A stretch of 64,000 nucleotides of DNA from contig NC_065872.1 in NCBI RefSeq assembly GCF_933775445.1, forward strand, positions 17,112,001 through 17,176,000. The letters are read 5' to 3'. The DNA comes from Argentina anserina (lineage: Eukaryota; Streptophyta; Magnoliopsida; Rosales; Rosaceae). Below the pieces are notes generated by a model. It worked only from the letters and a program-made list of their open reading frames with translations, had not been told where the DNA came from and searched no databases. Below, in pieces: positions 1 to 12,377 of the stretch (positions are counted from its first letter, which is position 1; each line of letters opens with the position of its first letter). The translations under genes were made by a program, and so were the position numbers.

Positions 1-1013
1 TTGTGATTTGTGATGTAACTATTTGCTGTCATAGACATGTGATGTAGTTTATTTAATATTTCTTGTTCTGATAAATTATCAATGTTCCATTCATATGTTT
101 TGTCAGAAGAAACTGCAAATTGTATATTCGAATGAGTGTTGGGTTGAATATCTATTGGGAGTGGCCGTTCAGTCTAATTTTTGAAGTGTTGTTTCTTTGG
201 CCGCATTATTCGATCAATATTCAAAGTTTGGAATGCCTTGTCTAATTGGGAAATTATGGTTGAATCGCTATCAGACGTAGAATCAAGAGTTTGTTTCATA
301 TTGATTACAGAGATTGTATTAGATGATCTTGGTTTATTTTTTAGATTTTTAAATAATTTTTTTGAATTGAATTTGCAGGCGTCAGACCATCGGTTTACTA
401 TTGAAGTTAATTATAGGAGATTCTGCTTTAGGGTTAGGTAGAATGTGAACTTTAGAGGTAACATGATCAAGCGTTGTTTCTATTTTGTCTAATTATTCTC
501 CAATGGTAACTAAGTAATTATTTGTGTAATTATTTTGTTCAATGATTTTCTTAGCATTTGGGTAAAGTTCTTTAACTTTTGGATCTTCCGAATGATTTTT
601 AAAAGGCGATGCGAAGACTGGCCTGATTTGTGATTAAAAATTATAGTTTCTGAAGGAGGATGACTAGAAGAAATAGTGTTAGTTTGAGTTGAATTAGGAA
701 TGACAGTTTGCCATTTTGTTTTTGTTAAAGTTTGAATATTTTTATGTTCATTTAATTGGTCTATGAAATCAAGAAAGAATATTTCAGTTTTTGTTCTTTG
801 CATCAAGTTTTGCTAATCTTTAAATAACTGTTTTCTTTGATTTTCAAAAGGAAATTTCATCCTAAAGAGATTTCTTCTAAGTATATTTTCTCTAGCATCC
901 AAATGAGTATCTAATTTAGAATAATTGATTTTGAATGATTGACTAAGCATATTTATATGAGGATTTTTTGGAGGAACTACAATAAAATCTGAAGATGTTG
1001 GAGAGTTTTGCAT
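1..1013 (-). pseudogene. Pararetrovirus polyprotein remnant entering the capsid region
   Basis: Downstream of the movement protein on the minus strand, in the same frame as it, come two blocks ending at stops near 813 and 510. Further left, after more stops and frame changes, the minus strand of about 1-180 encodes KTYEWNIDNLSEQEILNKL, which resembles the start of the conserved capsid region in integrated petuvirus and florendovirus copies. The rest is beyond the window. Assignment of the capsid part is from motif memory, not from an alignment. Confidence 0.5.
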
Positions 1014-1783
1014 GTCTTCAACAGTTGTATTATTATGATTTGAAGTCTCAGTATAATTTGGGTAGCTGACTTGTTCATTTGTTCTTATACTGTTAATTCT
1101 TAAATTCTGAAGTTATTCTTCTAATTCTTTTATTCGAATTTCTTTGATGATATTATCGAGTTGTATGTCACGATCAAGGCCAGACATTGAATCTGCAGTG
1201 GTTGAGCCAGCCAATGAGTGCCTCGCAGTTGCAAAAGAATGTTTAGACGAATTTCCAATTTCTTGAAATCTTGGTGTTTTGCTAATTCTTGAATTTTGGA
1301 AGTTAATTCTTATAGTTCCATCGTTGTATTGACGAATAGAATCTAAATCAGAAAGATTACGGTGAGTATTTGTTGGTTGGTATTCATTGGTAAGAGACCA
1401 TTCAGCGAGAAGATTGACATCTGACCATCTGATAGTTTGCGGAATAGTGATGTTTGCATTATTTTGACTACTTTGAATCAACGAGGTTTGGCTCTTAGGA
1501 CTTTTTTTAATGGCTTGAAAATTCATATTTGTGTCAGTAACTTTGTAATGGATTTGATAGATTAAAACAAGAGGTTGGGTTCCTTCAAGGATATTGTATC
1601 CAGAGGTCTTAATGTTTAAAGTTAATGTCTTTAAAATATGAGGATCACTTAAGCTTATTGAAAAATCTGGGAAACAATTGAAGTGAACTGGTCCATTAAA
1701 AATGCTTGATTCAATTAAACCAAGGGTACTGTCAGTGAAGTTGGTAAACCTTGCGTCTCTTAAGCATAAGAGAATGGAAGCAT

Positions 1784-3345
1784 TGATGATTGCTCGATTA
1801 CTCGACATCAATATTTAACCATGTAAGCATCGTTAGTAGTATAAAGCAAGAGGGTATCGTTCACAAACCGGGGATCCAGCCAGGGCTTAGGATCACATCA
1901 ATTAACACGAATTCATAAAGATATAAATGGTTTGAGATATAGGATCGGTATCAAAGATAAAAATAGTAAATAAAACCTAAGTTAATATATACATGTGATC
2001 AACCAACCAACACATAAACAATCACAAAAACAAATCATACAAAGCTAACGAAAACAAGTTCTATGACTTCCTTTAGCATCATGCCGAAACATATATTGAA
2101 CAACTAAGGATGGATCATGCATTTAGGGTTCTAAGCAGTAACCTAAACACATAGACAGTTAACACATTCGATCAATACCAAGCAGCCATAATCGAAATCT
2201 AACATGTTCATCTTCATCATGTAATTCCAAATCCATGCACATTGAATTCATCAAGTATGTCACTTACTTAACCAACAACCATGCAATTTAGAATTCACAT
2301 ATAAAAGAGTAAACATGTTCATAGCATAAGTCATAAATCCAACAACCTAAATATCATGCTACAAGCGTATACATAACATAAAGATATTTTCGAAATCACA
2401 CAAGACATATCACGGCATAAACTAAAATCATAGAACTAAAAACCTAAAATCGCAACTTTATATAAATTGAATCAAGTAACTATCTCATAGACAAAAACGA
2501 AACAAGATTACTCTACACAAATCGCATGCTCATCCAAGAACAAGAAAAACCAAAACCGAATTGAAACAAAGAGAGAATCATGGTTACACTTTATAAATCA
2601 AGCAATCCACAAGTGTAGCCGAGACTTCTATGGATGAAACCTTCTTCACAAGCGTGCTTGAAGGCTATTGATTGGTGAGGAATGATGAAATCGGGTTTAG
2701 GATTTCTTGGAAGGGTGAGGGATTAATTCGGCAGAGCTAGGCTTGTGCTTGTGTGCAAGGTTGATGGTGAATAAATGGGGAGGTCGAGCCTCTATATATA
2801 GGAGTTTAGGAAGCCTCTTGCCGTCCCATAAGGAAGTAGAATCCAATTGGGAAGCTAAAATCCTCTTTGTTATGGATTTTGATTCATGTACACCATATCC
2901 AACTTGATGTAGGAAACAAAGTCCAATAGGGAGATCACTTAAGGGCTGCACGACATCTCTCTTGGTCCAACTAGGAATAGCTAGGCCGGCCTCTTCTTCT
3001 CCTTCTTCAACTCAGACATGATTTCCTTGTCTCACTAGGAATGCATCTCGGCAACTCTACTTCCTTTCCAAATAAGATTTGTCTTTCCTTAAAAGAAATC
3101 GTCGATTAAGGAATAGGAAAGAATGAAATTAGGAAAGTAGAGTCCTAGTCGAGTAAGGAATCCTAGCTCAATAAGGATTTCTAACACTTAGCACAATTTC
3201 ATCATCAATTTATTCAAAATTTGAAATAGCTCTCCCTAGAATATAGAAATGACAAATATGAAACTAAAACAACTAAATAAGAAGTAACAAAGCATAAGAA
3301 TAGGGCATATATACATTAAGAACGTCACACTTTGTGCTCCTATCA
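1784..3345 (-). mobile_element. Solo LTR inserted in the pararetrovirus gene
   Basis: A 1562-bp insert begins TG and ends CA on either strand and is flanked by a perfect 5-bp duplication AGCAT (1779-1783 and 3346-3350). It interrupts the movement protein at a conserved Gly-Ile-Asn-Ala-Ser, and the two viral halves meet cleanly when the insert and one duplication are ignored. No long ORF is present. A TATA box on the minus strand about 545 bp from the element's 5' end fits a long U3 and an LTR reading in the minus direction. No gag or pol is present, so a solo LTR left by LTR-LTR recombination is the simplest reading; a short non-autonomous element is the alternative. Confidence 0.7.
2793..2800 (-). 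promoter_or_regulatory. TATA box of the solo LTR
   Basis: The minus strand reads CCTATATATAGAGG here, inside the 1562-bp LTR. It is the best TATA match in the element and would mark the U3/R area. Confidence 0.4.
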
Positions 3346-3830
3346 AGCATTAATGCCAAGCCTTGTTAAAGGCTTAATACCAATTTGAACTAAACCGATA
3401 TGAAGGAAATAGTGATCATCCTTCTGATGTTTTTTAATTGAATCTGGACTGAGAAGTTGGCAGTTTCATGTTGTTTACTTAAGGTGTATACTTGTTCTAC
3501 TGATTTAATGTGGTGTTCTCATTTAAAGGCTGCAAGATTCCATTTCTTTCTATAAATTGCACTGGTAGGTACTCTAGGTACGTTCCAATCATTAGGGTCA
3601 ATATTATCATTTGACTGGTATTCAATCGGTTCTTCATTAACAATGTCTGGGATCCTATTCAAAGAGAAACTAGACCCTCGAGATGAGATTGAATTGGATC
3701 TGAAAAGTTTGCTCATTGTGCTAGATGAAAGGGATCTGGTACTAGGCTTAAAATGATAGAAAATTGACTTCAGAATACTTAGACCTAAGAGAAACACTCT
3801 TCCCTGCTCCGCTCATACTTCACTAGGGAC

Positions 3831-5458
3831 TTATTGTTTGGACCTGGAAAACTTACTGTTTCATTGGAGAAGAATGAAACCCAGAAACCTAGTAAAGATA
3901 AGTAAATTCCTAAAGTTTTAATAATAGAAACATAAATACAAACAAGTAGCACAATAAATAGAGGATTTAAAGATTCAACTCAAGAACCACTCCAGGAGGT
4001 TAGGCCTACCAATCGGGGATTGAGAAGTGTTAATAGAAAATAGATCGACTTAGGATCCACTCTTAGGAGACAGAGCCTCCACCTGGGGACTAAGAGGTTT
4101 AAAAAACAGAGATTAAATACTTACAACTCTTACGGCTAGCAACCGATATAAATACAGGCGGTTATTTTTAGGGAATAAATTAACTTCATTTTGTATTAAG
4201 CCATACACGACTACAAGGATCAAATACAAGAGATGGCATACCATATCTCATATAAGCTAACTTAAGAAAGCAAATAAATGCGTAAAAATGCGCTTATGAA
4301 ACAAACCAAAGTCTGACAAAAGTCCAAAACAAACGGACATACTAGAAATTGAAAATGCAAAGAAAATATGTAACTCATCAAATATTAAGTTTCGATAAAT
4401 TCATCAACTGATTTGGGTCTAAGACATCAATTGCGTACCCTAACAGAAGAATGGTCGAAAACCTAGATATTTGAGAAGGGTATTTCTCCATGAGGTTCAA
4501 AATCAGACCAAATCTAAAAAAAATGAGAATGAAAATAGATAGCTTGGCCGATAAAGCATAACAGCCCAACAAGCCGAAGCCCAGCACCCCACATCTCCTC
4601 CACTTTCAACTGACGAATCTGGTCGGATTCGAACCCCAAGGGTTTCCGTCACCACTTCAATCCAACGACTTGGCTGGCCTGGAAGCCATGAAAGCCAGTA
4701 GAGGAACTTGAGAAAGTCACTGCCCTTAAAGACCCCGCAAAGGATACGGAGCTAAAAATCAATCTCACAAACCAAAAAATGGCCGGAGAACTCCAAGACG
4801 CAAAATAGTCACACCCAAGCACTCCGCCGGCAAAATCTACCCTATTTAGCTTTTGCTTTGGTCTTCAAAACAGTAGATCTGCTCTTACACACTACTTAGA
4901 GCCAGGAAAACAAAAACAAAAACTGAAAAACCAAGGCTAAAGATGACTCTCCACCAAGTACTGCCGCAACCACGGCTTGCACACTCCATTGAGAACGGGA
5001 ACCCATGCTTGCTGACGCTTGCATGCCAGTTAGGGATCTCAACGCCACCAATAACCTCACGAAGCCCTAGGGTTTGGAATAGAGGCTCCGCAAAATTTGG
5101 AGCTATTGGGGTTTTTTTTATAAATAGAGGCGGGTTCATAAGGAAGCAAAGTTATTGACCACCTTTCATTTTCCCACCTTGTGCCCACTCTGTTAAACGA
5201 TTTGTGCGTTTCCCGAGATTAATTGCCCCTATTTTCGAGAGTTTGAATGCAAACTTGGACAGTTGCGAGTTAGGCTGGGCTCTGGCCTTAGGCCTTTGCT
5301 TGGATTTTTGTTGGGTCAAGGAGACTCAAATAGAATGATCAGATAGAGATAAACTATAATTACCATTACTAAGTTACTTCATTGTTCAAGTCACACTCTA
5401 TGTCCAACGAGGCGGATATCTAAAAGTAGTTTGCCAGTGTCACTGGCTTTGTCGCAGA
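3831..5458. other. Region without a recognised gene
   Basis: The left part (to about 4200) may be the leader of the pararetrovirus; it contains two similar phrases, CCACTCCAGGAGG and CCACTCTTAGGAGA, each followed by a tract ending in GGGG. The part 4200-5160 is less AT-rich and has short open frames on both strands (for example 4885-5139 minus) that match nothing I recognise. No start, splice pattern or protein motif supports a gene. Confidence 0.4.
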
Positions 5459-7257
5459 TCAGGTTGTTGATCCTCCTTTCCTCAACCTCAGAAGCTGCCA
5501 GTTGCCTTTTACGCTCTTGTACTTGGGGGCAGCACTTCTTATCTCTTCCTCCACAGCCTTAAGCTCTCTAGCTTGCTCAACTTCAATCTTCGCTATCTTT
5601 GCTTCTATTGCAGCCTGTTGTTGCCGCAATGCACTAAGTTGCTCCGAACGGCTGGTCTTAGCATGCTGAAGCTTGGTCTTAAGTTGGGCAGGGCCCTGAG
5701 CAATGAAATTTCTAGCATCGGCATTGTTTTGCGACAGACTCCGAGATTGGTTCTTCAAAGCTTGACATTCTGCCAAAAGGCATAGAATGGTTCTCAATGA
5801 TTGCTCTGTCTTCATTACTAGGCTAGGGTCAGGTGAGTGTAGTCTGAGATAGAGAGGGCATCTTGGACCTTAGCCAGGCGCGCCGGATCAGCTAGACCCT
5901 CAGCGGATATATCTCCAAGTTGTGCTCGGGCCTGGACGAATTCTGGAGACTCTAGAGGTGTCAAGGTGATGACAGGACCCAACATATCATTTAGAATATC
6001 TTCGAGAGATGGACTAGAGCGATTTTCTAATGGATCAACAACTAGTGTTGATCCAGAAGATCCAACAGTCAGAATGTCTTGAGAGTTGGAAGCGTTTGCG
6101 ACGTCTGCAACCTGCAGATGGTAAAGAACGGTTAATAAGACAGTTAAGTGTTTACAGAAAGAAAGAAAAAGAAACATATAAATCAAGAAGTGGTTAAGTG
6201 TTTTACCCCATCAGTTTGAGTGGAGGGAACGCTATTTTCTGGAAGGGGGTTTGGTGCAGCATTATTGCTTGCTGAGGCCACGTTCGCGAGGGAATCTTCC
6301 ACATTTTTACTTTCTCGGTGAGAGCTGGTCACATCTTCTTCGTCTTCTACCTCACCCTCCAGAATCTGAGTTGAAGAGGGGTGGGAGAGTATAGCTGTTG
6401 GGTTGATTAAAGTGTGTGGCTCCAAGGTCCGAGTTCCCGCCACCATGTTGAGGGGAGTAGCTTGAATTAGTTCCCCATGCGTGATCACAGCCTGTTGAAT
6501 AGCAGTCGTGATTCGCATGGATGGTGACTGAGTTTCAGCATGAGCCTGTGTTAAAGACAAATTAGTACATCGCTGATTCACAGATGAACAATATAAGACA
6601 GAGGAATTACGTCCTAGCAAATAACAAAGTGTTGTTTGGGGGGCAACAGTGTGTTTAACTACTTACAAAGACGTCTTCCCTCTCGGTTGCAGCAGCTTGA
6701 GTGTTGGATAGAGATGGTGAAGTTGGGTTTTCAGGAGCCTACAAATTAAATAAGAATCAGTTAAAGTGGTTCATGAGTGGGCAGTCAATTGGAACAAATA
6801 ATGTTTTCTTCTTACCTCAACTGCTATCTCTGGGTTGCTATTCCCAGTTACTGTCTCAGGGTTGACCTGGTCAATTAACGAGCATGGTTCTGCATCATTC
6901 GCGACTGGGGTAGAGGTGCTTGAGGCATCTATTCTTCTCATTTGATTCAACTGATATTCACAGGAGTTGGTTTTTTTTGATGAAATTCACAGGAGTTGGT
7001 TAGTGGAGAATGTTGCAACAGTCTTTAGTGTTGTTAATCAAATATGGATGAAGACTTACATGATTGAAGTCTATAGCGTTAGGATCTTCCTCTTCATTAG
7101 GGGTGTTAATTGAAAACCGAAAACCGAAAAAAAAAACCGAACCATAACCGAACCAAAACCGAAAAAAAAACCGAAGAAAAAAAAACCGCACCAAACTGAA
7201 ATATTTGGTGTGGTTTTGGTTTGGGATGTTTGGAAACCGAAACCGAACCGAAAAACC

Positions 7258-7258
<1 letters not shown>

Positions 7259-7289
<31 letters not shown>
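7259..7289. repeat. (AT)n microsatellite
   Basis: An uninterrupted AT run of about 31 bp just inside the left subterminal region of the hAT-type element. Confidence 0.9.
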
Positions 7290-7294
<5 letters not shown>

Positions 7295-7339
7295 AGAAAT
7301 TATATTATTTATAGATATATTTAATATACATAATTAAAT

Positions 7340-10098
7340 ATGTTATCGATCGAGACCCAAACTTTATCAAAATTCGGTGAATTTTTTACCATATCTGTAT
7401 TTATATATGCTGATCACATCCGACGGTCGAAATTTAATATTTTGAATTTTAGATACTAGAACCACAACATGTCTACTAATGTGGTATAACTTGTTTAGTG
7501 GTCTTTTTGCAAATGTATGCAGTTGTGGAGCAACTATATCTTATAAATAGAATTTTGCAAATTTCTCCGGATGATACGTTACGTATAGTGAAATATGGTT
7601 ATGGTAAAAAAATCACATATTTTCGATAACGTTTGTGTCCCGATCGAGGCGGTCAACCATTTTTACTCTTATTATCTCTTATGGGTAGCCTTATCCCTGG
7701 AACGTAAAATTGTTGAAAATGTTACACGAAATTCTACATCACATATATGTGAGAGTGTGTGTATGAAAAAATCCACCAAAACTAGTCAAGAAGGAGGGGG
7801 TAAGAACAAATTCACTTAATTAGATGAAATTAAATTAATGTTAACCACATCGATCGAGACCCAAATATTATCAATATTAGATGAATTTTTTAACATATCC
7901 TTATTTAAATATGTTGATCACATCTGACGGTCAAAATTTAATATTTTTAATTTTAGACATTGGAACCACAACATGCCTACTAATGTGGTATAACTTGTTT
8001 AGTGGCTTTTTCCAAATGTATGCATTTGTGAAGGAACTATATATTATAAATATAATTTTGAAAATATGTCCGCATGATGCGTTACGTATTGTGAAATATG
8101 GTTATGGTAAAAAAATCACATATTTTCAATAACGTTTGTGTCCCGATCGAGGCGGTCAACCCTTTTTACGCTTATTATCCCCTATGGGTAGCCTTATCCC
8201 TGGAACTTCAAATTTTTGAAAATTTTATACGAGCTGCTACATCACATATATGTGAGAGTGTGTGCATGAAAAAATCCACCAAAACTAGTCAAGAAGGAGG
8301 GGGTAAGAACAAATTCACTTAATTAGATGAAATTAAGTTAATGTTGACCACATCGATCGAGACCCAAATATTATCAACATTAGATGAATTTTTTACCATA
8401 TCCTTATTTAAATATGTTGATCACATCTGACGGTCAAAATTTAATATTTTGAATTTTAGACATTGGAACCACAACATGTCTACTAATGTGGTATAACTTT
8501 AGTGGCTTTTTGCAAATGTATGCATTTGTGAAGTAACTATATATTATAAATATAATTTTGCAAATATGTCCGCATGATGCGTTACGTATTGTGAAATATG
8601 GTTATGGTAAAAAAATCACATATTTTCGATAACGTTTGTGTCCCGATCGAGGCGGTCAACCCTTTTTACGCTTATTATCCCCTATGGGTAGCCTTATCCC
8701 TAGAACGTAAAATTTTTGAAAATTTTACACGAGCTGCTACATCACATATATGTGAGAGTGTGTGCATGAAAAAATCCACCAAAACTTGTCAAGAAGGAGG
8801 GGGTAAGAACAAATTCACTTAATTAGATGAAATTAAGTTAATATTGACCACATCGATCGAGACCCAAATATTATCAATATTACATGAATTTTTTAACATA
8901 TCCTTATTTAAATATGCTGATCACATCTGACGGTCAAAATTTAATATTTTGAATTTTAGACATTGAAACCACAACATGCCTACTAATGTGGTATAACTTG
9001 TTTAGTGGCCTTTTGCAAATATATGCATTTGTGAAGCAACTATATGTTATAAATAGAATTTTGCAAATCTGTCCGCATGATGCGTTACGTATAGTGAAAT
9101 ATGGTTATGGTAAAAAAATCACATATTTTCGATAACGTTTGTGTCCCGATCGAGGCGGTCAACCATTTTTACGCTTATTATCCCCTATGGGTAGCCTTAT
9201 CCCTGGAACGTATAATTTTTGAAAATTTTACACGAGCTGCTATATCACATATATGTGAGAGTGTGTGCATGAAAAAATCCACCAAAACTAGTCAAGAAGG
9301 AGGGGGTAAGAACAAATTCACTAAATTAGATGAAATTAAGTTAATGTTGACCACATCGATCGAGACCCAAATATTATCAATATTAGATGAATTTTTTACC
9401 ATATCCTTATTTAAATATGCTGATCACATCTGACGGTCAAAATTTAATATTTTGAATTTTAGACATTGGAACCACAACATGCCTACTAATGTGGTATAAC
9501 TTGTTTAGTGGTTTTTTGCAAATGTATGCATTTGTGAAGCAACTATATATTATAAATAGAATTTTGCAAATCTGTCCGCATGATGCGTTACGTATAGTGA
9601 AATATGGTTATGGTAAAAAAATAACATATTTTCAATAACGTTTGTGTCCCGATCGAGGCGGTTAACCCTTTTTACGCTTATTATCCCCTATAGGCCTATG
9701 GGTAGCCCTATCCCTGGAATGTAAAATTTTTGAAAATTTTACACGAGCTGCTACATCACATATATATGAAAGTGTGTGCGTGAAAGAATCCACCAAAACT
9801 AGTCAAGAATGAGGGGGTAAGAACGAATTCACACTTAATTAGATGAAATTAAGTTAATGTTGACCACATCGATCGAGACCCAAATTTTATCAAAATTAGA
9901 TGAATTTTTTACCATATCCGTATTTAAATATGCTGATCACATCTGACGGTCAAAATTTAATATTTTGAATTTTAGACATTGGAACCACAACATGCCTACT
10001 AATGTGGTATAAGTTGTTTAGTGGTTTTTTGCAATTGTATGCATTTGTGAAGCAACTATATCTTGTAAATAGAATTTTGCAAATCTGTCCGCATGTTC
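7340..10098. repeat. Tandem array, ~503-bp unit, about 5.5 copies
   Basis: The phrase ATGGTTATGGTAAAAAAAT recurs at 7595, 8098, 8598, 9101 and about 9604, giving spacings of 503, 500, 503 and about 503 bp. The word ATCGATCGAGACCC recurs with the same period from about 7347 to 9866. Each of the first four copies contains a 74-codon open frame beginning MVMVKKSHIF, extended to 110 codons in the fourth by one base change; the fifth has a stop at codon 7. The frame is probably a by-product of repeat similarity. The array lies wholly inside the hAT-type element. Confidence 0.9.
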
Positions 10099-12377
10099 TT
10101 TTTATTTCGTTAAGAATCAAGTAGATAGACAAGGAAAGAAACTCCGATTTTCTTTACAAAATAACCGAAAGAAAAACCGATATAAACCAGAGAAAAACCA
10201 AATCGAACCAAACCGAACACAATTGGTTTTTGAAAAAAAAAGTGAAAAACCTAACCGAACCAAACCGAATAAATAGAACGGTTTGGTGTTCAGTATCATC
10301 TATAAACCGAACCATTCAAACCGATTAACACCCCTACTCTTCATCGTCAAAATAAATTATTCTCCCTTGCTTACGGCCTTGGGAGGAGGAAGCACCAACT
10401 GTGTCCTCAAAAACCTGCAACATGAACCAATTTGTGGTTTTTAATCAGTGTTGGAATATAACTGTGAGGGTTCTAAGAAAAGCTAGGGCTTTACCCTGGA
10501 GTGAGCAATTCTGGCGGCGCTTGGGACTGCTGTCCGCAGCAAATCCTCATCATCAGGAACATCAGGATCTTCCTGCAAGTATTTTCTAAGCCCGACCTGG
10601 AAGATGCGTTGAAAGACCATTCGCGACCGTTGTGTCCACTGGCCATTATCGATCCTTCTCCACCATCTGGGGTAATACTTGTCAAAGCGGAAACAACGAA
10701 TGATACTCCCACTTGCTATCACAGGGAATGGTGTTGGCTGCAGCTGAGATTGATTCTCAGGATTGGTGGCAGTGGTTGGAACTATGGGGCGTCTCCACGA
10801 TGAAAACCAATTCAAACTCTCGATGGGAGGGAATGGAACCATCTGAGCCATGCCTAGTTGTCTAGAGAAGAGATGGGGGCATAGAGATCCACTCCATTGC
10901 AGGGGTGCCGGGGCAGGTCTGCCATTGAAACAGCTTGTTCTAAGGACTAAAAAAACCTCCACGGAGGGCATCAGAGTGAGTGCGGTCTAGGAGCAGCCGT
11001 GCTGAGTCAAGAACAGAGGCATTCAAGTTGTAGAAGTACTCAAAGCACGCTGCATAGCGAAGGGAGAAATTGGGCTTCAGACCAACAAATGCTTCTTCCA
11101 ATACTTGATTCAGTTGGAAGTCCCTTGCACTTTCATTCCGCAATTGCACAAAGTAGACCTGAATCCAGATGTCTAGCATCCACATGGGCCCCGAGAGCCT
11201 GTTATAATTGAGAGGTTCCATGGTGAGTGAATGCATCATTCGATAGAGTTCTGCCAGAACTACTTGTGCTAAGCCCACAGTGTGGCTATTGTAGAGGAGG
11301 GTCGCGAGTTGCAGATGGAGCCCAGTCATCTTCTTTGAGTTGGAGCAGAAAATAAACTTCGATAACCAGAATTCCAAGAAGGCAATTCCAGCATTGGTGG
11401 TATGATTGCGATCAAAACTGGAGAGTCAGGAACCATATATATGTAGGGCTGTGACCGGGCATTCAACGGAAAGATAATCCTCGTCTCTGTAGGGCTTGGT
11501 GCCAATTGGTAGACCTAAAATAGCATATATATCTAGCAGAGATATACCCATTTGACCAAATTGAAAATCAAATGTATTACTGGCTGAATTCCAGAAGCAG
11601 GCAGCGGTGATGATGGCGCATATGTTACCTCCCTCTTGAGTAAGATTGAAGGAGAGGTCGATACATTCCAAGATTCCTGCTACTTCCCAGATGGGTCTAT
11701 CGACCAAGCGGCGACCTTCATACCATAATCGCATAGTTGTGGAGACAATGGGCCATGCTCCAACGGGAGACCCGTGATGACCTTGCTGCTGCCATCCGTT
11801 GAAAGTGGTCGGGGAATTCCTAAATGCAAGCGGAGGAACTCGCGAGCGGTGGTGGTGGTCGTCGCTGATGTGTTCTGGGATTACGGCAAGAGAGGGGCCC
11901 AAGAACACAGTGATGTCGTCAATCACTCCAATGGTGGTGTGATTGGTGGGTTCGTTGTTTGGGTAGCTGAGGAAAGGCCTTGCACCTTCTTGAGCATCAT
12001 TGTGATTGGGTCTCGGTGCCATTGTTGCTGAAGATTAAAGATTTCGAAAGAGGGCTTTTTCTGGGTTTTCTGAGAATGGAAACAAATGGATTGGATGAAC
12101 TGGTAGAGTTCGAGATCGCGACTTATATAGAAACTAAAAGGGTTTCTGAGATTGGAACCTATTGGGTTCTGGGAAGAGAGGCGTTTGTTCGATGGAAACT
12201 AGTTTGAGTTTCTGAAACAGTAGGTGTTTCTCGCGTGCTTCAGGTCGAAGGGTTGTAGTGGTTTGAGGTGAAGTCGCGCGTCGATTGGCAACAGGGGAAC
12301 GTGAGGCGTTTCGAATTATTTTAAAAGATAACCTTTTGGGTTCGTTGGGTCTTCAATTTCAAGGCTTGGGGGGGCAA

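Larger units (their letters stand above)
1113..3797 (-). pseudogene. Caulimovirid movement protein, split by a solo LTR
   Basis: The C-terminal part (1811 down to 1113) contains the 30K-type movement protein signature: LLCLRDARFTNF, then LGLIESSIFNGPVHFNCFPD. The N-terminal part lies on the far side of an inserted LTR, at 3797 to about 3346, and includes DPNDWNVPRVPTSAIYRKKW and, in a shifted frame just before the break, IGLVQIGIKPLTRLGINA. A stop codon follows the N-terminal block at 3519, so there is at least one frameshift besides the LTR insertion and the stop at 1113. In live viruses this protein moves virions through plasmodesmata. Here it cannot be made as one protein. Confidence 0.75.
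1..3830 (-). mobile_element. Endogenous plant pararetrovirus (caulimovirid) fragment
   Basis: Minus-strand open stretches read in the order expected for a caulimovirid polyprotein: a movement protein (3797 down to about 1113), a linker with proline and serine, then the beginning of a capsid-like region that runs off position 1. Most of the pieces between 1811 and 510 lie in one reading frame that is cut by stop codons near 1113 and 813, so the copy is dead. The right boundary is not visible; 3830-4200 could be viral leader. The arrangement resembles integrated florendovirus or petuvirus copies common in plant genomes. The family call rests on protein motifs; the genus is inference. Confidence 0.75.
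7098..10336. mobile_element. Non-autonomous hAT-type element with internal tandem array
   Basis: The 3239-bp element starts TAGGGGTGTTAAT and ends ATTAACACCCCTA, a perfect 13-bp terminal inverted repeat, and is flanked by a perfect 8-bp duplication CTCTTCAT (7090-7097 and 10337-10344). An 8-bp duplication and a TAGGG-type end are hallmarks of the hAT superfamily. Both subterminal parts are packed with the word ACCGAA or its complement, likely transposase-binding sites. There is no transposase ORF. The middle is filled by a ~503-bp tandem repeat. The target is an exon of the PMD pseudogene. Confidence 0.85.
5459..12022 (-). pseudogene. Plant mobile domain (PMD) gene, decayed, with hAT insertion
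   Basis: Six minus-strand exons can be joined by GT-AG borders: 12022-10495, 10414-10345 plus 7097-7060 (one exon split by an inserted hAT element), 6950-6816, 6738-6667, 6545-6207 and 6111-5459. The first exon encodes a plant mobile domain of the aminotransferase-like type: RLWYEGRRLVDRP, then FGQMGISLLDIYAILGLPIG, then FWLSKFIF and a long helical part. Later exons are acidic and Ser/Thr-rich and the last is a coiled coil rich in Gln, Ala and Glu. Damage: in-frame TGA at 11426-11428; a one-base frameshift in a run of seven T near 10945; the hAT insertion; and another frameshift near 5829. The family includes MAIN-like silencing factors and transposon-carried copies. The nearby LTR suggests the latter. 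Confidence 0.7.

Noticed and set aside
1784..3345. Helitron or MITE as the origin of the insert
   Set aside because: The TG...CA ends and 5-bp duplication fit an LTR; there are no long inverted ends and no CTRR hairpin end was sought successfully.
4885..5158. Overlapping open frames on both strands near 5 kb
   Set aside because: Neither has a recognisable motif, and each is the other's complement.
7595..9433. Four repeated open frames of 74-110 codons starting MVMVKKSHIF as a protein family
   Set aside because: They recur only because the 503-bp DNA unit recurs; the fifth copy has a stop at codon 7 and the flanks are equally conserved, so there is no sign of coding selection.
7340..10098. 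CRISPR-like array
   Set aside because: The unit is ~503 bp with no spacers and the DNA is plant nuclear.
10401..12207. Plus-strand open frames opposite the PMD exon
   Set aside because: They lie antisense to a recognised domain on the minus strand and have no motif or splice support.
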